This document shows positions 48,433-57,163 of a DNA stretch of 64,000 bases, piece by piece. Location: positions 1 to 64,000 of the forward strand of contig NZ_JAIAZY010000002.1 in assembly GCF_019459225.1 (NCBI RefSeq). The letters are read 5' to 3'. Position numbers and translations under genes: made by a program. The stretch is from Bacillus sp. IITD106. GTDB taxonomy: Bacteria; Bacillota; Bacilli; Bacillales; Bacillaceae_C. How positions within the stretch are numbered: position 1 is the stretch's first letter; each line of letters begins with the position of its first letter. A model generated the notes under the pieces. The model saw only the letters and a list, made by a program, of their open reading frames with translations, was not told the origin of the DNA and did not search any database.

Positions 48433-48467
48433 TGTTCAAAAAGGAGGATTACCTGACTTTTTGAACA
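48433..48467. repeat. Collapsed copy of the MITE-like element
   Basis: TGTTCAAAAAG (48433-48443) and CTTTTTGAACA (48457-48467), the same 11-base ends as the element at 31179-31381, separated by only 13 bases. Flanks are also alike (right side ATCCTTTTA versus ATCCTCTTTTA). It lies in the accB-accC spacer and forms a perfect hairpin in the mRNA. Confidence 0.7.
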
Positions 48468-48472
48468 TCCTT

Positions 48473-48964
48473 TTATCTAGGCTTTACTAAGAATAATGGT
48501 TGTCCATACTCAACAAGTTCGCCATCTTTTACAAGGACTTCCACAATTTCCCCGTCAAGTTCTGCCTCAATTTCATTAAATAATTTCATCGCTTCTACGA
48601 TACAAACAACTGTATCTGCACTTACTTGCGATCCGACTTGCACATAAGCTGGGCTGTCAGGAGATGGTGATTGATAAAAAGTTCCAACCATTGGAGAAAC
48701 AATTTGGAGATAGTTTTCTTTATTCGTAGTTCCTTCTACTTTTGCCTCTGCCTTCTCTGGAGCTGGAGCAGACGTTTCAACTACAGCTTGAACTGGAGGC
48801 TGAGCGGCAGGTTGTTGAACAATTGGTTGTTGCTGGACAACAGGTACGTTAGCCGTCCTTTTCTTCAATTTAACTTTCGAGCCTTCATGCTCATAACTAA
48901 ATTCTTCAATATCTGATTGATCAATTAGCTTTATGATTTCACGAATTTCTTGAATTTTTAACAT
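48473..48964 (-). CDS. accB: Biotin carboxyl carrier protein of acetyl-CoA carboxylase
   Basis: A 163-residue carrier. N-terminal helix (LKIQEIREIIKLIDQSDIEEF), Pro/Gln/Ala-rich linker (about 50-80), and C-terminal biotinyl domain with VEAMKLFNEIEAE, where the lysine is biotinylated. ATG at 48964 follows AAGGAG. Confidence 0.95.
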   Translation of the reverse strand: MLKIQEIREIIKLIDQSDIEEFSYEHEGSKVKLKKRTANVPVVQQQPIVQQPAAQPPVQAVVETSAPAPEKAEAKVEGTTNKENYLQIVSPMVGTFYQSPSPDSPAYVQVGSQVSADTVVCIVEAMKLFNEIEAELDGEIVEVLVKDGELVEYGQPLFLVKPR

Positions 48965-49001
48965 CATTGACACTCCTTAAAAATAATGAGTAGCTCCTAA
49001 C

Positions 49002-49031
49002 ATCATAATATAATACCTTATGTAAATTCAA
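49002..49031 (-). promoter_or_regulatory. Possible promoter of accBC
   Basis: Minus-strand TTGAAT (49026-49031), 18-base spacer, TATGAT (49002-49007), about 40 bases before the accB start. Confidence 0.4.
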
Positions 49032-49070
49032 TGCTGGAAGATAAAATGTAATTATTTTATTTTTTCATCA

Positions 49071-49110
49071 GAAAAAATCATGACGGATGGGCTTTTTACC
49101 ATCCGTCATG
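49071..49110 (-). terminator. Terminator of the spoIIIA operon
   Basis: Twelve-base perfect stem CATGACGGATGG / CCATCCGTCATG, followed on the minus strand by ATTTTTTC; just after the spoIIIAH stop. Confidence 0.9.
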
Positions 49111-49113
49111 ATT

Positions 49114-49641
49114 CTATTTCGTGTCGAAGTCCACAGTTGGAATATATTCCGTTCCTATTTCATCTCTTACAAGCCGTATGATATCAACTGCGTCAGCTTT
49201 TGAGTGTTCCTTTGCCTTCACTGTAACATAAACTTGATTATCTTCAATCTTAACAAGTGAATCACTATAGCCCAATGTTTTAATATAACTTTCTATCGTT
49301 CTTTCCTTCACACCAATGGCATCAATTTCTTTCATTTTACCATATAATTTGTTTTTCTCATCCACATTTGCCTCGGTAGCAACTTGAGACGCTAATTCCG
49401 TTTTCTCCTTACTCCTTTTATCCATTAAACCCATACGGACTGTTTCATATGCTTCATCACCCGCAGCTTCTGTGATAATTTTCATATCTTTATCACTCAT
49501 CTTAGCATCAGTTTCTGTAGTATTTTTCCCATTTGTCGTCATTTCCCTTCCATCTGGTTCGGAAGTAACGTAGTAGACAGACAATACGACCACAAGACTA
49601 AGCATTGTTAAGAGCCAAACCGTTTGCTTTTTTAAAAGCAT
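49114..49641 (-). CDS. spoIIIAH: Stage III sporulation protein AH
   Basis: A 175-residue mother-cell membrane protein: one N-terminal span (LLTMLSLVVVLSVYYV), then an extracellular YscJ-like domain (KTLGYSDSLVKIEDNQVYVTVKA). In B. subtilis it meets forespore SpoIIQ across the septum to form the feeding-tube channel. Shorter than the B. subtilis protein (218), by loss in the linker. Overlaps spoIIIAG by one base. Confidence 0.92.
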   Translation of the reverse strand: MLLKKQTVWLLTMLSLVVVLSVYYVTSEPDGREMTTNGKNTTETDAKMSDKDMKIITEAAGDEAYETVRMGLMDKRSKEKTELASQVATEANVDEKNKLYGKMKEIDAIGVKERTIESYIKTLGYSDSLVKIEDNQVYVTVKAKEHSKADAVDIIRLVRDEIGTEYIPTVDFDTK

Positions 49642-50309
49642 TAAGAATCCCCCTTAGATTTTTTAGGCATAACTGCAACTTTATGGCTTGGAACATCCAA
49701 AACCCTTGTTACCGCTTCAACGATCCATTTTTTCACCTGCATTTTTTCGGCACCACCGGCAACTACTAGAACCCCCTTAATTTCAGGCTTCCTCGTTTCC
49801 GAAACGAGAGGGATATCCTTATCTCCTTCCTTAATAATGACGAGTTGATCTTCTTTTGACTGATCTTCTATTTGACGTTTACCACCTTTTTCATCTTCTT
49901 CATTTGTCGTCTGATTTTTAAGTATGGAGTTTTTTTCGTACACCTTTTTTTCTGTTGCCTCAACATTTACTACGACCGTTACACTGTAAACCCCTACTAT
50001 TTCTTCGAGTGCTTCTTTAAGCTGATTTTCATAATGCTCTTCGAAAACCTTCATGCCATCGTCTCTATCGGATTTTTTGGCACCAAATGTTTCTGAACTA
50101 TTTTGATCGCCATTTTCTTCGTTAAAAACAGCTTTAGGTGGATGATCTACATTCCCTTTCCAAATGGTGCCCATTACCATAAAAAGAGCTCCTACAATTA
50201 GTAGAATTAGTAAATAATATGGCTTAGCTTTGTTTTTTTCAGTAGATGAAGTGTTAGGATCTGCCAATTTTTCTTTTAGCCAATCAATTGGACCTTTTTT
50301 ATTCTTCAT
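49641..50309 (-). CDS. spoIIIAG: Stage III sporulation protein AG
   Basis: A 222-residue protein with a short cytoplasmic head, a membrane span (about 27-46, YLLILLIVGALFMVMGTIW) and a ring-forming extracellular domain (YENQLKEALEEIVGVYSVTVVVNVEATEKKVYEK; ending KGVLVVAGGAEKMQVKKWIVEAV). It builds the large ring of the SpoIIIA-SpoIIQ channel. ATG at 50309 follows AAAGGAGG. Confidence 0.92.
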   Translation of the reverse strand: MKNKKGPIDWLKEKLADPNTSSTEKNKAKPYYLLILLIVGALFMVMGTIWKGNVDHPPKAVFNEENGDQNSSETFGAKKSDRDDGMKVFEEHYENQLKEALEEIVGVYSVTVVVNVEATEKKVYEKNSILKNQTTNEEDEKGGKRQIEDQSKEDQLVIIKEGDKDIPLVSETRKPEIKGVLVVAGGAEKMQVKKWIVEAVTRVLDVPSHKVAVMPKKSKGDS

Positions 50310-50910
50310 TTGCTGCTTCCTCCTTTGGAACAACATCAATCAATGATAATGGAATTTCCCATCTGGAGGATAACATTGATTTAATTGTTTCGTAGTCGGT
50401 AGTATCCACTATCTCGTCTTTTTCCTGAATATTGATGTTCACTGGTTGAATGACTTTAATTGCCTTTTCCGAAGGTGCCAGATAAACGATGACATTATCT
50501 ATTTCGTTCATAGCTCCGTCATTATTGGGTGTGGCGAAAATCTGGATATTACTAATTTCCACGCTATACTTTTCAATCAACTCCTTTTCTACCATTGTTT
50601 TCATTTGGACAGCCATTTGCTCTAATATATATGCATGCGTTGAAGCTTGTATCTCTTTTTTTTTGTTTTTCAACAAATTTTCAGTCGTTTGGTCACTTGT
50701 TTCAATATTCGTAGTGAAAGAGGCCACTATTTTTTCAAAATCAGTAGACATCAATTTTAGTATTGGAGTAAGGATGATAGCGATAAGAATGAGCCCCGTT
50801 GCTAGTTTTGTATATTTTTTCATACTTGAATCAGGAAGAAGCATGTCCACAACCATGGCAAGTATTAAAAAAATGATGATATTAAAAACCCATTCACTTA
50901 AATATTCCAT
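50299..50910 (-). CDS. spoIIIAF: Stage III sporulation protein AF
   Basis: A 203-residue protein with two N-terminal membrane spans (about 5-24 and 33-55) and a C-terminal domain with the YscJ-like pattern. Overlaps spoIIIAG. AAGGGTGA precedes the ATG. Confidence 0.9.
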   Translation of the reverse strand: MEYLSEWVFNIIIFLILAMVVDMLLPDSSMKKYTKLATGLILIAIILTPILKLMSTDFEKIVASFTTNIETSDQTTENLLKNKKKEIQASTHAYILEQMAVQMKTMVEKELIEKYSVEISNIQIFATPNNDGAMNEIDNVIVYLAPSEKAIKVIQPVNINIQEKDEIVDTTDYETIKSMLSSRWEIPLSLIDVVPKEEAANEE

Positions 50911-50928
50911 ATGGTAGTCACCCTTTAC

Positions 50929-52116
50929 TTATCTCACCATCATCGTTATATTTCCTGAAGTAATGATGATCGTCAAACTGATAAAAAACATAAAAGAGAC
51001 GATTGCTAAAGAGGCGAAAATATACATGACGCTTTTACTGACCGCATCGAGACATTCTATGACAGGGCCATCTCCAAGTGGCTGCATAAGTGCAGCTGAA
51101 AGCTTGTATATGAAGGAAATGACTAATATTTTTAATGCCGGAAAGGCGGCAATTAACAAAATGAGAGCTACACCAGCAATTCCAACCGTATTTTTTAGCA
51201 GCAAAGATGCATTTAAAACAGTGTCAGCAGCATCCGTAAACATTCGCCCAACTACAGGGACAAAATTTCCCGCAACAAATTTTGCTGTTCTAATCGCTAC
51301 ACCATCTGCGACTGCTGAAGCTGCTCCTTGAATAGAAATTACACCGAGTAAAATAGTAATAAAGACACCTAGAATGCCAATGCTTATTTTTTTCAATAAA
51401 TTTGAGAGCTGGGAAACTTTAAATTGTGAGCTTAACGTGTTGGCAATACTTAATAACGTTGCCAAAAATAATATAGGCAAGACAGCATTTTTTATTACGA
51501 TACTACTTATATTCACTAAAAATACGAGGATTGGATGGAAAAATGCTGATGTTGCCACACCGCCAGAAGATGCTATTAATGCTAAAAGTAATGGTAAAAG
51601 GGCTAGAATAAATTGACTCATTGCGTCGATAGCTTCTATTGCATAATCAGCTGCAACTCTAAAACTATTTAGGGCAATAATAATCAGAACCATAAAGATG
51701 ATAGAATAAGCTACCTTACTGACAGCACCTTGTTCAAAGGCATTGTGCAGGGATTGTAGAAACACACTTAGAATGGTCAGCAGTAAAAGGGATCCAAGTA
51801 GTTTTATATTTAAAATTATTTCTTGCATCATGAAAGAGATTATGCCATTAATCCATTCTGCAAAAGAAAAAGACTTGTCCCCTTTTACAAAATCAAGGAA
51901 TGTACCTCTTTTACTCTCAGGTAAATATCCACCATACTCATGTAAAACCTTTTCCCAATGATCTGATATCTCATCTAATCCAAGGTCCTCCAAATAACGA
52001 TCTATCATTTGATCATTTGCTTGGGATCGTTCATCTCCTAATTCTTCTGCCGTCACTGTCGTGATTCCTAAAAACGGAAATAGACATATGAAAAGAATCT
52101 GCAGTCCCCGACGCAT
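50929..52116 (-). CDS. spoIIIAE: Stage III sporulation protein AE
   Basis: A 395-residue polytopic membrane protein: N-terminal signal-like segment (RGLQILFICLFPFLG), a luminal stretch, then about seven hydrophobic spans, including PVVGRMFTDAADTVLNAS. Probable core of the export part of the channel. ATG at 52116 has GGAG at nine bases. Confidence 0.93.
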   Translation of the reverse strand: MRRGLQILFICLFPFLGITTVTAEELGDERSQANDQMIDRYLEDLGLDEISDHWEKVLHEYGGYLPESKRGTFLDFVKGDKSFSFAEWINGIISFMMQEIILNIKLLGSLLLLTILSVFLQSLHNAFEQGAVSKVAYSIIFMVLIIIALNSFRVAADYAIEAIDAMSQFILALLPLLLALIASSGGVATSAFFHPILVFLVNISSIVIKNAVLPILFLATLLSIANTLSSQFKVSQLSNLLKKISIGILGVFITILLGVISIQGAASAVADGVAIRTAKFVAGNFVPVVGRMFTDAADTVLNASLLLKNTVGIAGVALILLIAAFPALKILVISFIYKLSAALMQPLGDGPVIECLDAVSKSVMYIFASLAIVSFMFFISLTIIITSGNITMMVR

Positions 52117-52143
52117 GTATCCCACTCCGTTCCAAAGTATAGT

Positions 52144-52536
52144 CTAATGAATTGGCATGATATTAATAATGGTCTCGATTAAGGCTGTCATAATAGGTAC
52201 AGCAATTGCTAATATTAATATTTTTCCAGCTAATTCAACTTTCGCCGCCATAGACCCTAGACCCGCGTCTTTGCTGATTTGTGCTGCAAACTCGGCAATA
52301 TAGGCAATACCGATAATTTTAAGAATCGTTTTAACGTAAAGAGTGTTGACATTCGCACTGCTTGCAAGATTCTCAATCATTAATATAATTTTTTGCACCT
52401 GATCGACTAGAAAGAGGAAAATACCTGTTCCAACAAATAATACAAGCAAAAAGGCAAAATTCGGCTTTTGTTCCTTGATCGCAAGGACAAGAAAAGTAGT
52501 TATGAGGGCAATCCCCGCAATTTGTAAGATTGCAAT
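52144..52536 (-). CDS. spoIIIAD: Stage III sporulation protein AD, probable ATT start
   Basis: Homology to SpoIIID-type AD proteins begins well before the first ATG (52449). Reading the frame upstream gives AILQIAGIALITTFLVLAIK then EQKPNFAFLLVLFVG, matching the B. subtilis N-terminus. A stop (TAG) lies five codons before an ATT at 52536, and GGGGGA lies about eight bases upstream of it; no ATG, GTG or TTG is available in between. So translation most likely begins at ATT. The result is 130 residues with about four membrane spans, similar to the B. subtilis length (133). Confidence 0.85.
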   Translation of the reverse strand: MAILQIAGIALITTFLVLAIKEQKPNFAFLLVLFVGTGIFLFLVDQVQKIILMIENLASSANVNTLYVKTILKIIGIAYIAEFAAQISKDAGLGSMAAKVELAGKILILAIAVPIMTALIETIINIMPIH

Positions 52537-52552
52537 AGCGGTTTCCCCCTAT

Positions 52553-52756
52553 CTATTGGAATAAAAAAACAGACTTGATTTTCTGAAATAATCCATCGAC
52601 AATGGACACGACCATAAACAAAATATAAATAAAACCAAATAATGTAACCCATTGTGCATATTCTTTTTTCCCTACTTGGTCAAGTATCGTATGGAGAAAT
52701 GCGACAACGATTCCTACACCGGCTATTTTGAAGATGATATCCACATCTATGCCCAT
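52553..52756 (-). CDS. spoIIIAC: Stage III sporulation protein AC
   Basis: A 67-residue protein with two membrane spans (IIFKIAGVGIVVAFLHTIL and WVTLFGFIYILFMVVSIV). ATG at 52756 follows ATAGGAGG. Same size as B. subtilis SpoIIIAC (68). Confidence 0.92.
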   Translation of the reverse strand: MGIDVDIIFKIAGVGIVVAFLHTILDQVGKKEYAQWVTLFGFIYILFMVVSIVDGLFQKIKSVFLFQ

Positions 52757-52773
52757 ATCATTTCCTCCTATCA

Positions 52774-53289
52774 CTACAAAAGCAAAATGATGATAAGCAT
52801 ACCAGTAAGGACTCCAAGGCTTTTCACCATTTTTTCATACTTTTTTTGCTTTTCGCGAGCATTCTCTTCTTCTCTTTCTAGGTTAGCAAGGGTTAACAAT
52901 ATTTGTTTCTGTTGTGTATCTCGGTCGTGTCTTCCTAAATTTTCTCCGAATTGAAGGAGAATTTCATATTCACTTTGTTTTAAAAAAGTGGACTCCCTAA
53001 TTCTTTTTAAGCCTTCTTCCCAAGCAGATTTGACAACAGCATTCTCTTGCTTTAAGCTTTGAGAAAACTGTTTATAATGGGCTGCAATCGGTTCAGGTAT
53101 TTGCTTGCATATTTTGTCCGCTGCCTCCCCAAGTGGAGTATGGCTATACATTATCTCCGCATCCAATGTTTCAAGGGATTGCCTAAATAATCGTATATTT
53201 TTGGGTCTTTCACTCAATTGTTTCGAAAATTCAAACCCTGCCCAGGTTGTTGCCCCAACAATAAAAATCGCTCCAATTATTTTAAACAT
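52774..53289 (-). CDS. spoIIIAB: Stage III sporulation protein AB
   Basis: A 171-residue protein: N-terminal span (FKIIGAIFIVGATTWAGFEF), helical middle with ETLDAEIMYSHTPLGEA, and a C-terminal span (LGVLTGMLIIILLL). It resembles type II secretion GspF-like proteins. Overlaps the spoIIIAA end by eight bases. Confidence 0.92.
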   Translation of the reverse strand: MFKIIGAIFIVGATTWAGFEFSKQLSERPKNIRLFRQSLETLDAEIMYSHTPLGEAADKICKQIPEPIAAHYKQFSQSLKQENAVVKSAWEEGLKRIRESTFLKQSEYEILLQFGENLGRHDRDTQQKQILLTLANLEREEENAREKQKKYEKMVKSLGVLTGMLIIILLL

Positions 53290-54217
53290 GAACGACCGCA
53301 GCCCTTCCTTTTATGGCAATCGGATTGCCGTTTGCATCTTTTATTGATGCTGTTGTTCCAGGACCTTCACTTCTGGACAATTCTATAAATCTTTCAAATA
53401 CTTTTTGATCTATAATAGGTTTAAGAAGGGGTCTTTTCCTTATTTCTTCAAAATTCTTCCCATGAGTAGTCATCATTAACGTGATTCCTGCATTTACCGC
53501 CTCCATTATAGCCATACCGTCTTCTGCTCTCCCAATCTCATCTACAATCAAGACATTGGGGCTCATGGAACGGATCATCATCATCATTCCTTCTGCTTTC
53601 GGACAAGCATCTAATACATCAACCCTTGGTCCAAATTGAAGCTGAGGTACACCGTGCACGCATCCAGCAATCTCTGAACGCTCATCTACAATTCCCGTTT
53701 TTAATGAAGGAATTCCTTGATTATATGCGCCGCTTGAAACTACCCTCGCTATATCTCTTAATAATGTGGTTTTCCCGGTTTGTGGAGGGCCAATAATCAT
53801 CGTATTTTTCCATTCCCGCTGAAATAAATAAGGAATATATTTTTTTGCAGCTCCAATTTTTTCTCTCGCAATTCTAATATTGAATGAAGCCAAATGTCTG
53901 ATTGCCTTTACTGAGCCATTGTCGAGAATGACTTTTCCTGCAAGTCCGATTCGGTGTCCTCCCTCTATCGTGATATAGCCTTTTTTTAATTCCTCATCAA
54001 GCGTATAGAAGGAATGGTTGGCCAGTTTACTAATGAAATGTTCCGCATCCTCTTTTGTAAAAAGGTAAGGGAGAAATTGCGGAATGCCATTGGATGCCAC
54101 TTCCACCTGGCGATTAATCCTTAATCTAATTTCTTCTACCTCATCCCATTTGTCAGTAGGAAGCTTCTTTATCAATTCACCTATACGAGCTGGCAGCATT
54201 CGAAACACTGAATCCAT
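53282..54217 (-). CDS. spoIIIAA: Stage III sporulation protein AA, ATPase
   Basis: A 311-residue secretion-type ATPase: Walker A GPPQTGKTTLLRDIAR, arginine-containing IVDERSEIAG, Walker B VLIVDEIGR. It powers channel assembly or transport. First gene of the spoIIIAA-AH operon; AGGAGGG precedes the ATG. A likely sigma-E promoter lies upstream. Confidence 0.95.
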   Translation of the reverse strand: MDSVFRMLPARIGELIKKLPTDKWDEVEEIRLRINRQVEVASNGIPQFLPYLFTKEDAEHFISKLANHSFYTLDEELKKGYITIEGGHRIGLAGKVILDNGSVKAIRHLASFNIRIAREKIGAAKKYIPYLFQREWKNTMIIGPPQTGKTTLLRDIARVVSSGAYNQGIPSLKTGIVDERSEIAGCVHGVPQLQFGPRVDVLDACPKAEGMMMMIRSMSPNVLIVDEIGRAEDGMAIMEAVNAGITLMMTTHGKNFEEIRKRPLLKPIIDQKVFERFIELSRSEGPGTTASIKDANGNPIAIKGRAAVVHV

Positions 54218-54249
54218 CTTGCTTCCCTCCTAACATCTTTACTATCTAA

Positions 54250-54277
54250 TATGTATTCAGCTTGTCTTTAAATATGA
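54250..54277 (-). promoter_or_regulatory. Likely sigma-E promoter of the spoIIIA operon
   Basis: Minus-strand TCATATTT (54270-54277) matches the sigma-E -35 consensus, and AATACATA about 12 bases later matches 5-6 of 8 bases of the -10 consensus CATACAnT. Confidence 0.6.
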
Positions 54278-54302
54278 AAGGAAGGTTTGTGAACCAATAA
54301 AA

Positions 54303-54327
54303 AAAACCGAGGATATCCCTCAGTTTT
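54303..54327 (-). terminator. Terminator of efp
   Basis: ACTGAGGG / TCCTCGGT stem followed on the minus strand by TTTTTTT. Confidence 0.8.
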
Positions 54328-54348
54328 TAAAGAAAATATTTGATTTTA

Positions 54349-54906
54349 TTATGCTCTAGATACATAAGATCCATCTGATGTATTGATAACAAGTTTATCT
54401 CCAGCATTCACAAAGAATGGTACTTGAACAACTAGGCCTGTTTCCATTTTTGCAGGTTTTGAACCGCCGGAAGCTGTGTCTCCTTTAATGCCTGGGTCTG
54501 TTTCGACTACTTCTAGTTCTACTGTATTTGGCAATTCTACGCCTAATGTTTCACCTTGATACATGATGATATGAACTTGCATATTTTCTAGTAAAAATTT
54601 CAATTCATATTCTATTTGTGATGCTGGTAATTCAATTTGTTCATACGTTTCATTATCCATAAATACATGCATATTACCATTCGCATATAAATATTGCATT
54701 GTTTTATTGTCAATTTGAGCTCTTTCTACTTTTTCTCCCGCTCTAAATGTTTTTTCCTGAATCGCACCTGTACGCAAGTTTCTTAACTTAGATCTGACGA
54801 ATGCAGCTCCTTTTCCTGGCTTCACATGTTGGAAATCGATAACGCGCCATATTCCTCCGTCTGTTTCAATTGTTAATCCTGTTCGAAAATCGTTTACTGA
54901 AATCAT
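54349..54906 (-). CDS. efp: Elongation factor P
   Basis: A 185-residue three-domain translation factor: KOW-like N-terminus with [16 protein letters not shown] (the modified Lys at residue 32), two OB domains, ending [13 protein letters not shown]. It rescues ribosomes at proline runs. Follows papA by 23 bases. Confidence 0.96.
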   Translation of the reverse strand: MISVNDFRTGLTIETDGGIWRVIDFQHVKPGKGAAFVRSKLRNLRTGAIQEKTFRAGEKVERAQIDNKTMQYLYANGNMHVFMDNETYEQIELPASQIEYELKFLLENMQVHIIMYQGETLGVELPNTVELEVVETDPGIKGDTASGGSKPAKMETGLVVQVPFFVNAGDKLVINTSDGSYVSRA

Positions 54907-54929
54907 GAATATTCCTCCTAAAAAGTACC

Positions 54930-55991
54930 TTATAAAATAATTAATTCTTTCGTTGAATGCGTCAACGTTTCATTTCCTGATTCCGTTATTAATGTATCAT
55001 CCTCAATCCGCACGCCGCCAATACCCGGTAAATAAATGCCAGGTTCTACTGTTACGACCATTCCCGGTTTCAGTTTCGTCTCTGAACGGAATGAAAGTCC
55101 TGGTCCTTCATGCACCTCAAGACCAATTCCATGACCTAGAGAATGGCCGAAATTCTCACCATAACCCTTTTCCGTAATATAATCTCTTGCAATCGCATCT
55201 GCTTCAATCCCGCTCATTCCCGGTTTTATGAGCTCCATTGCTTTTAACTGAGCTTCAAGAGTAACAGTATAAATTTCCTTTAATTTTTCAGATGGTTCAC
55301 CTACTGCAACAGTTCGGGTTATATCAGATACATACCCCTTATGGAGGGCTCCGTAATCCATCGTAACAAAATCACCATTTTCAATTACCTTATCGCTCGC
55401 GACTCCGTGTGGCAACGCTGCTCTCCAGCCTGATGCCACGATAATATCAAAGGAAGAGGAAGTTGCACCACATTTGCGCATGAAAAATTCCAATTCATTG
55501 GCAACCTCTAATTCTGTTTTACCTGGTTTTATAAAATCAAGGATATGTTTAAATGCGGCATCCGCAATATCTGCAGCCTCTTTTAAAATACTGATTTCAT
55601 CAGCATCTTTAATTAAGCGGAGATTCTCAATCACATTTGAAATAGGAACAAGTTCAGCATCAAGTACTTCCTCGTACTCTTTCCAAGTAGAAAAAGGCAT
55701 ATAATCCTGCTCAAACCCAAGTTTTTTAATTCCTAACTCTTTTACTTTTTCAGCCACTTCCTTAGTAATTGGCCCAGTATGTCTTACAATCTCGTAGCCT
55801 TTAGCTTGCTTTGCTGCTTGTTCTGTATAACGGAAATCTGTAATGAAAAGAGCTCGATCGCCTGAAATAAGAGCTACCCCCGCTGTTCCAGTGAAATTAG
55901 TCATATAGCGGCGATTATATGTACTTGTAATTAAAAAACCATCAATATCGGATTGGTTAAATTGCTCTCTAAGTCTTTCTACTTTCCCCAC
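54930..55991 (-). CDS. papA: Xaa-Pro aminopeptidase (M24B)
   Basis: A 353-residue creatinase/prolidase-like enzyme. Metal ligands: [19 protein letters not shown] (two Asp), [15 protein letters not shown] (His), [12 protein letters not shown] and [11 protein letters not shown] (two Glu). Corresponds to yqhT. Overlaps aroQ by one base (TAATG-type coupling). Confidence 0.93.
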   Translation of the reverse strand: MGKVERLREQFNQSDIDGFLITSTYNRRYMTNFTGTAGVALISGDRALFITDFRYTEQAAKQAKGYEIVRHTGPITKEVAEKVKELGIKKLGFEQDYMPFSTWKEYEEVLDAELVPISNVIENLRLIKDADEISILKEAADIADAAFKHILDFIKPGKTELEVANELEFFMRKCGATSSSFDIIVASGWRAALPHGVASDKVIENGDFVTMDYGALHKGYVSDITRTVAVGEPSEKLKEIYTVTLEAQLKAMELIKPGMSGIEADAIARDYITEKGYGENFGHSLGHGIGLEVHEGPGLSFRSETKLKPGMVVTVEPGIYLPGIGGVRIEDDTLITESGNETLTHSTKELIIL

Positions 55992-56437
55992 TATGCCTCT
56001 CTCCCTTTTACATAATTTTTCATTGCATTTAATGCCATTTCATAGCCATAAAATCCAAAGCCAGAAATTTGCCCAATTGAAACTGGAGCAGTAACAGAAT
56101 GCTTCCTGAACTCCTCTCTAGCATGAACATTAGATATATGGACTTCAATGACTGGGATATCAATCGATGTAATTGCATCCCTAAGTGCAATACTGTAATG
56201 TGTAAATGCACCTGGATTCATAATAATTCCTGCGAACCCATTATCAGGAGCCTGATGAATCTCATCCAATAAGGCACCTTCATAGTTGGATTGGAAACAC
56301 TTTATTTCCACACCTATTTTTTCCCCTGCATCTTGAATGCATTTTTCGAGTTCTAATAACGTATTGCTCCCATATATTCCCGGTTCACGTTTCCCAAGCA
56401 TATTTATATTCGGACCATTTAAAACGAGAATTTTCAC
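55991..56437 (-). CDS. aroQ: 3-dehydroquinate dehydratase, type II
   Basis: A 148-residue enzyme of the shikimate pathway. Motifs: VLNGPNINMLGKREPGIYG (catalytic Arg and Tyr), FQSNYEGALLDEIHQA, MNPGAFTHYSIALRDAI and VIEVHISNVHAREEFR (catalytic His). Corresponds to yqhS. Confidence 0.95.
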   Translation of the reverse strand: MKILVLNGPNINMLGKREPGIYGSNTLLELEKCIQDAGEKIGVEIKCFQSNYEGALLDEIHQAPDNGFAGIIMNPGAFTHYSIALRDAITSIDIPVIEVHISNVHAREEFRKHSVTAPVSIGQISGFGFYGYEMALNAMKNYVKGREA

Positions 56438-56515
56438 GAATGATTCACGTCCTAGTCAAGATTGATTACTAGAACATTCTACCATAAATATATTATGTTC
56501 AACTAGCGTTACTTT

Positions 56516-57016
56516 TCAGGATTCTTGCTTTTGATCTACATTACTCCAATTTAATTGTTCTTCAAATTCATAAGAAATAGAGTAACCTATGAAAAGCCCA
56601 TAGATCAGAAAGAAGCAAAATTCCGTGGCAATCGTATTAAATTTATAATGGAACAACCATTTTACATCCGGGATAATCGGGTATAAAACTAAAAAAATAA
56701 TGATAAAAATCAATAGACCATATAAAGCCCCCCAAACAAGAGACTTTTGTTTTCTTAATGCCATATAGTATAGCAGCGCTACAACTATAGATATCAGCCC
56801 ATACAAAACTACGGTAATTACGAAGCCAAGCCAGCTAGCCGTCCATTTTCCCGAAAATGGCGTTAAAATGACCTTAGGGCTAATTTCAGTAAAATTGAAG
56901 TAATGTACAAAAAAGCCAAATAATGTTCCAAAAACACCTGCCACAAACCCGGTTACACAAGCTAATTTCAATACAGACATTTGATATTTTATTACAGCTT
57001 CTTTTTCTTTTCCCAT
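56516..57016 (-). CDS. yqhR: YqhR membrane protein
   Basis: A 166-residue membrane protein with four clear spans and a short acidic tail. It holds the family place between aroQ and yqhQ. ATG at 57016 (or 57019) follows GGAGG; a longer frame reaching into yqhQ is rejected because it overlaps a divergent gene. Function unknown. Confidence 0.85.
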   Translation of the reverse strand: MGKEKEAVIKYQMSVLKLACVTGFVAGVFGTLFGFFVHYFNFTEISPKVILTPFSGKWTASWLGFVITVVLYGLISIVVALLYYMALRKQKSLVWGALYGLLIFIIIFLVLYPIIPDVKWLFHYKFNTIATEFCFFLIYGLFIGYSISYEFEEQLNWSNVDQKQES

Positions 57017-57163
57017 CATATCCACCTCCATCCTTATCATGTCCATGCTTCGCCACATTAGTGCATAAATTATTTTATCTGGTGAATTTCCGATTATTTT
57101 AGTAAGATAAAGAGAGATACTGCAAAACGTGGTTACTAAAATCCAATAAGTTGGTGACAAGCT

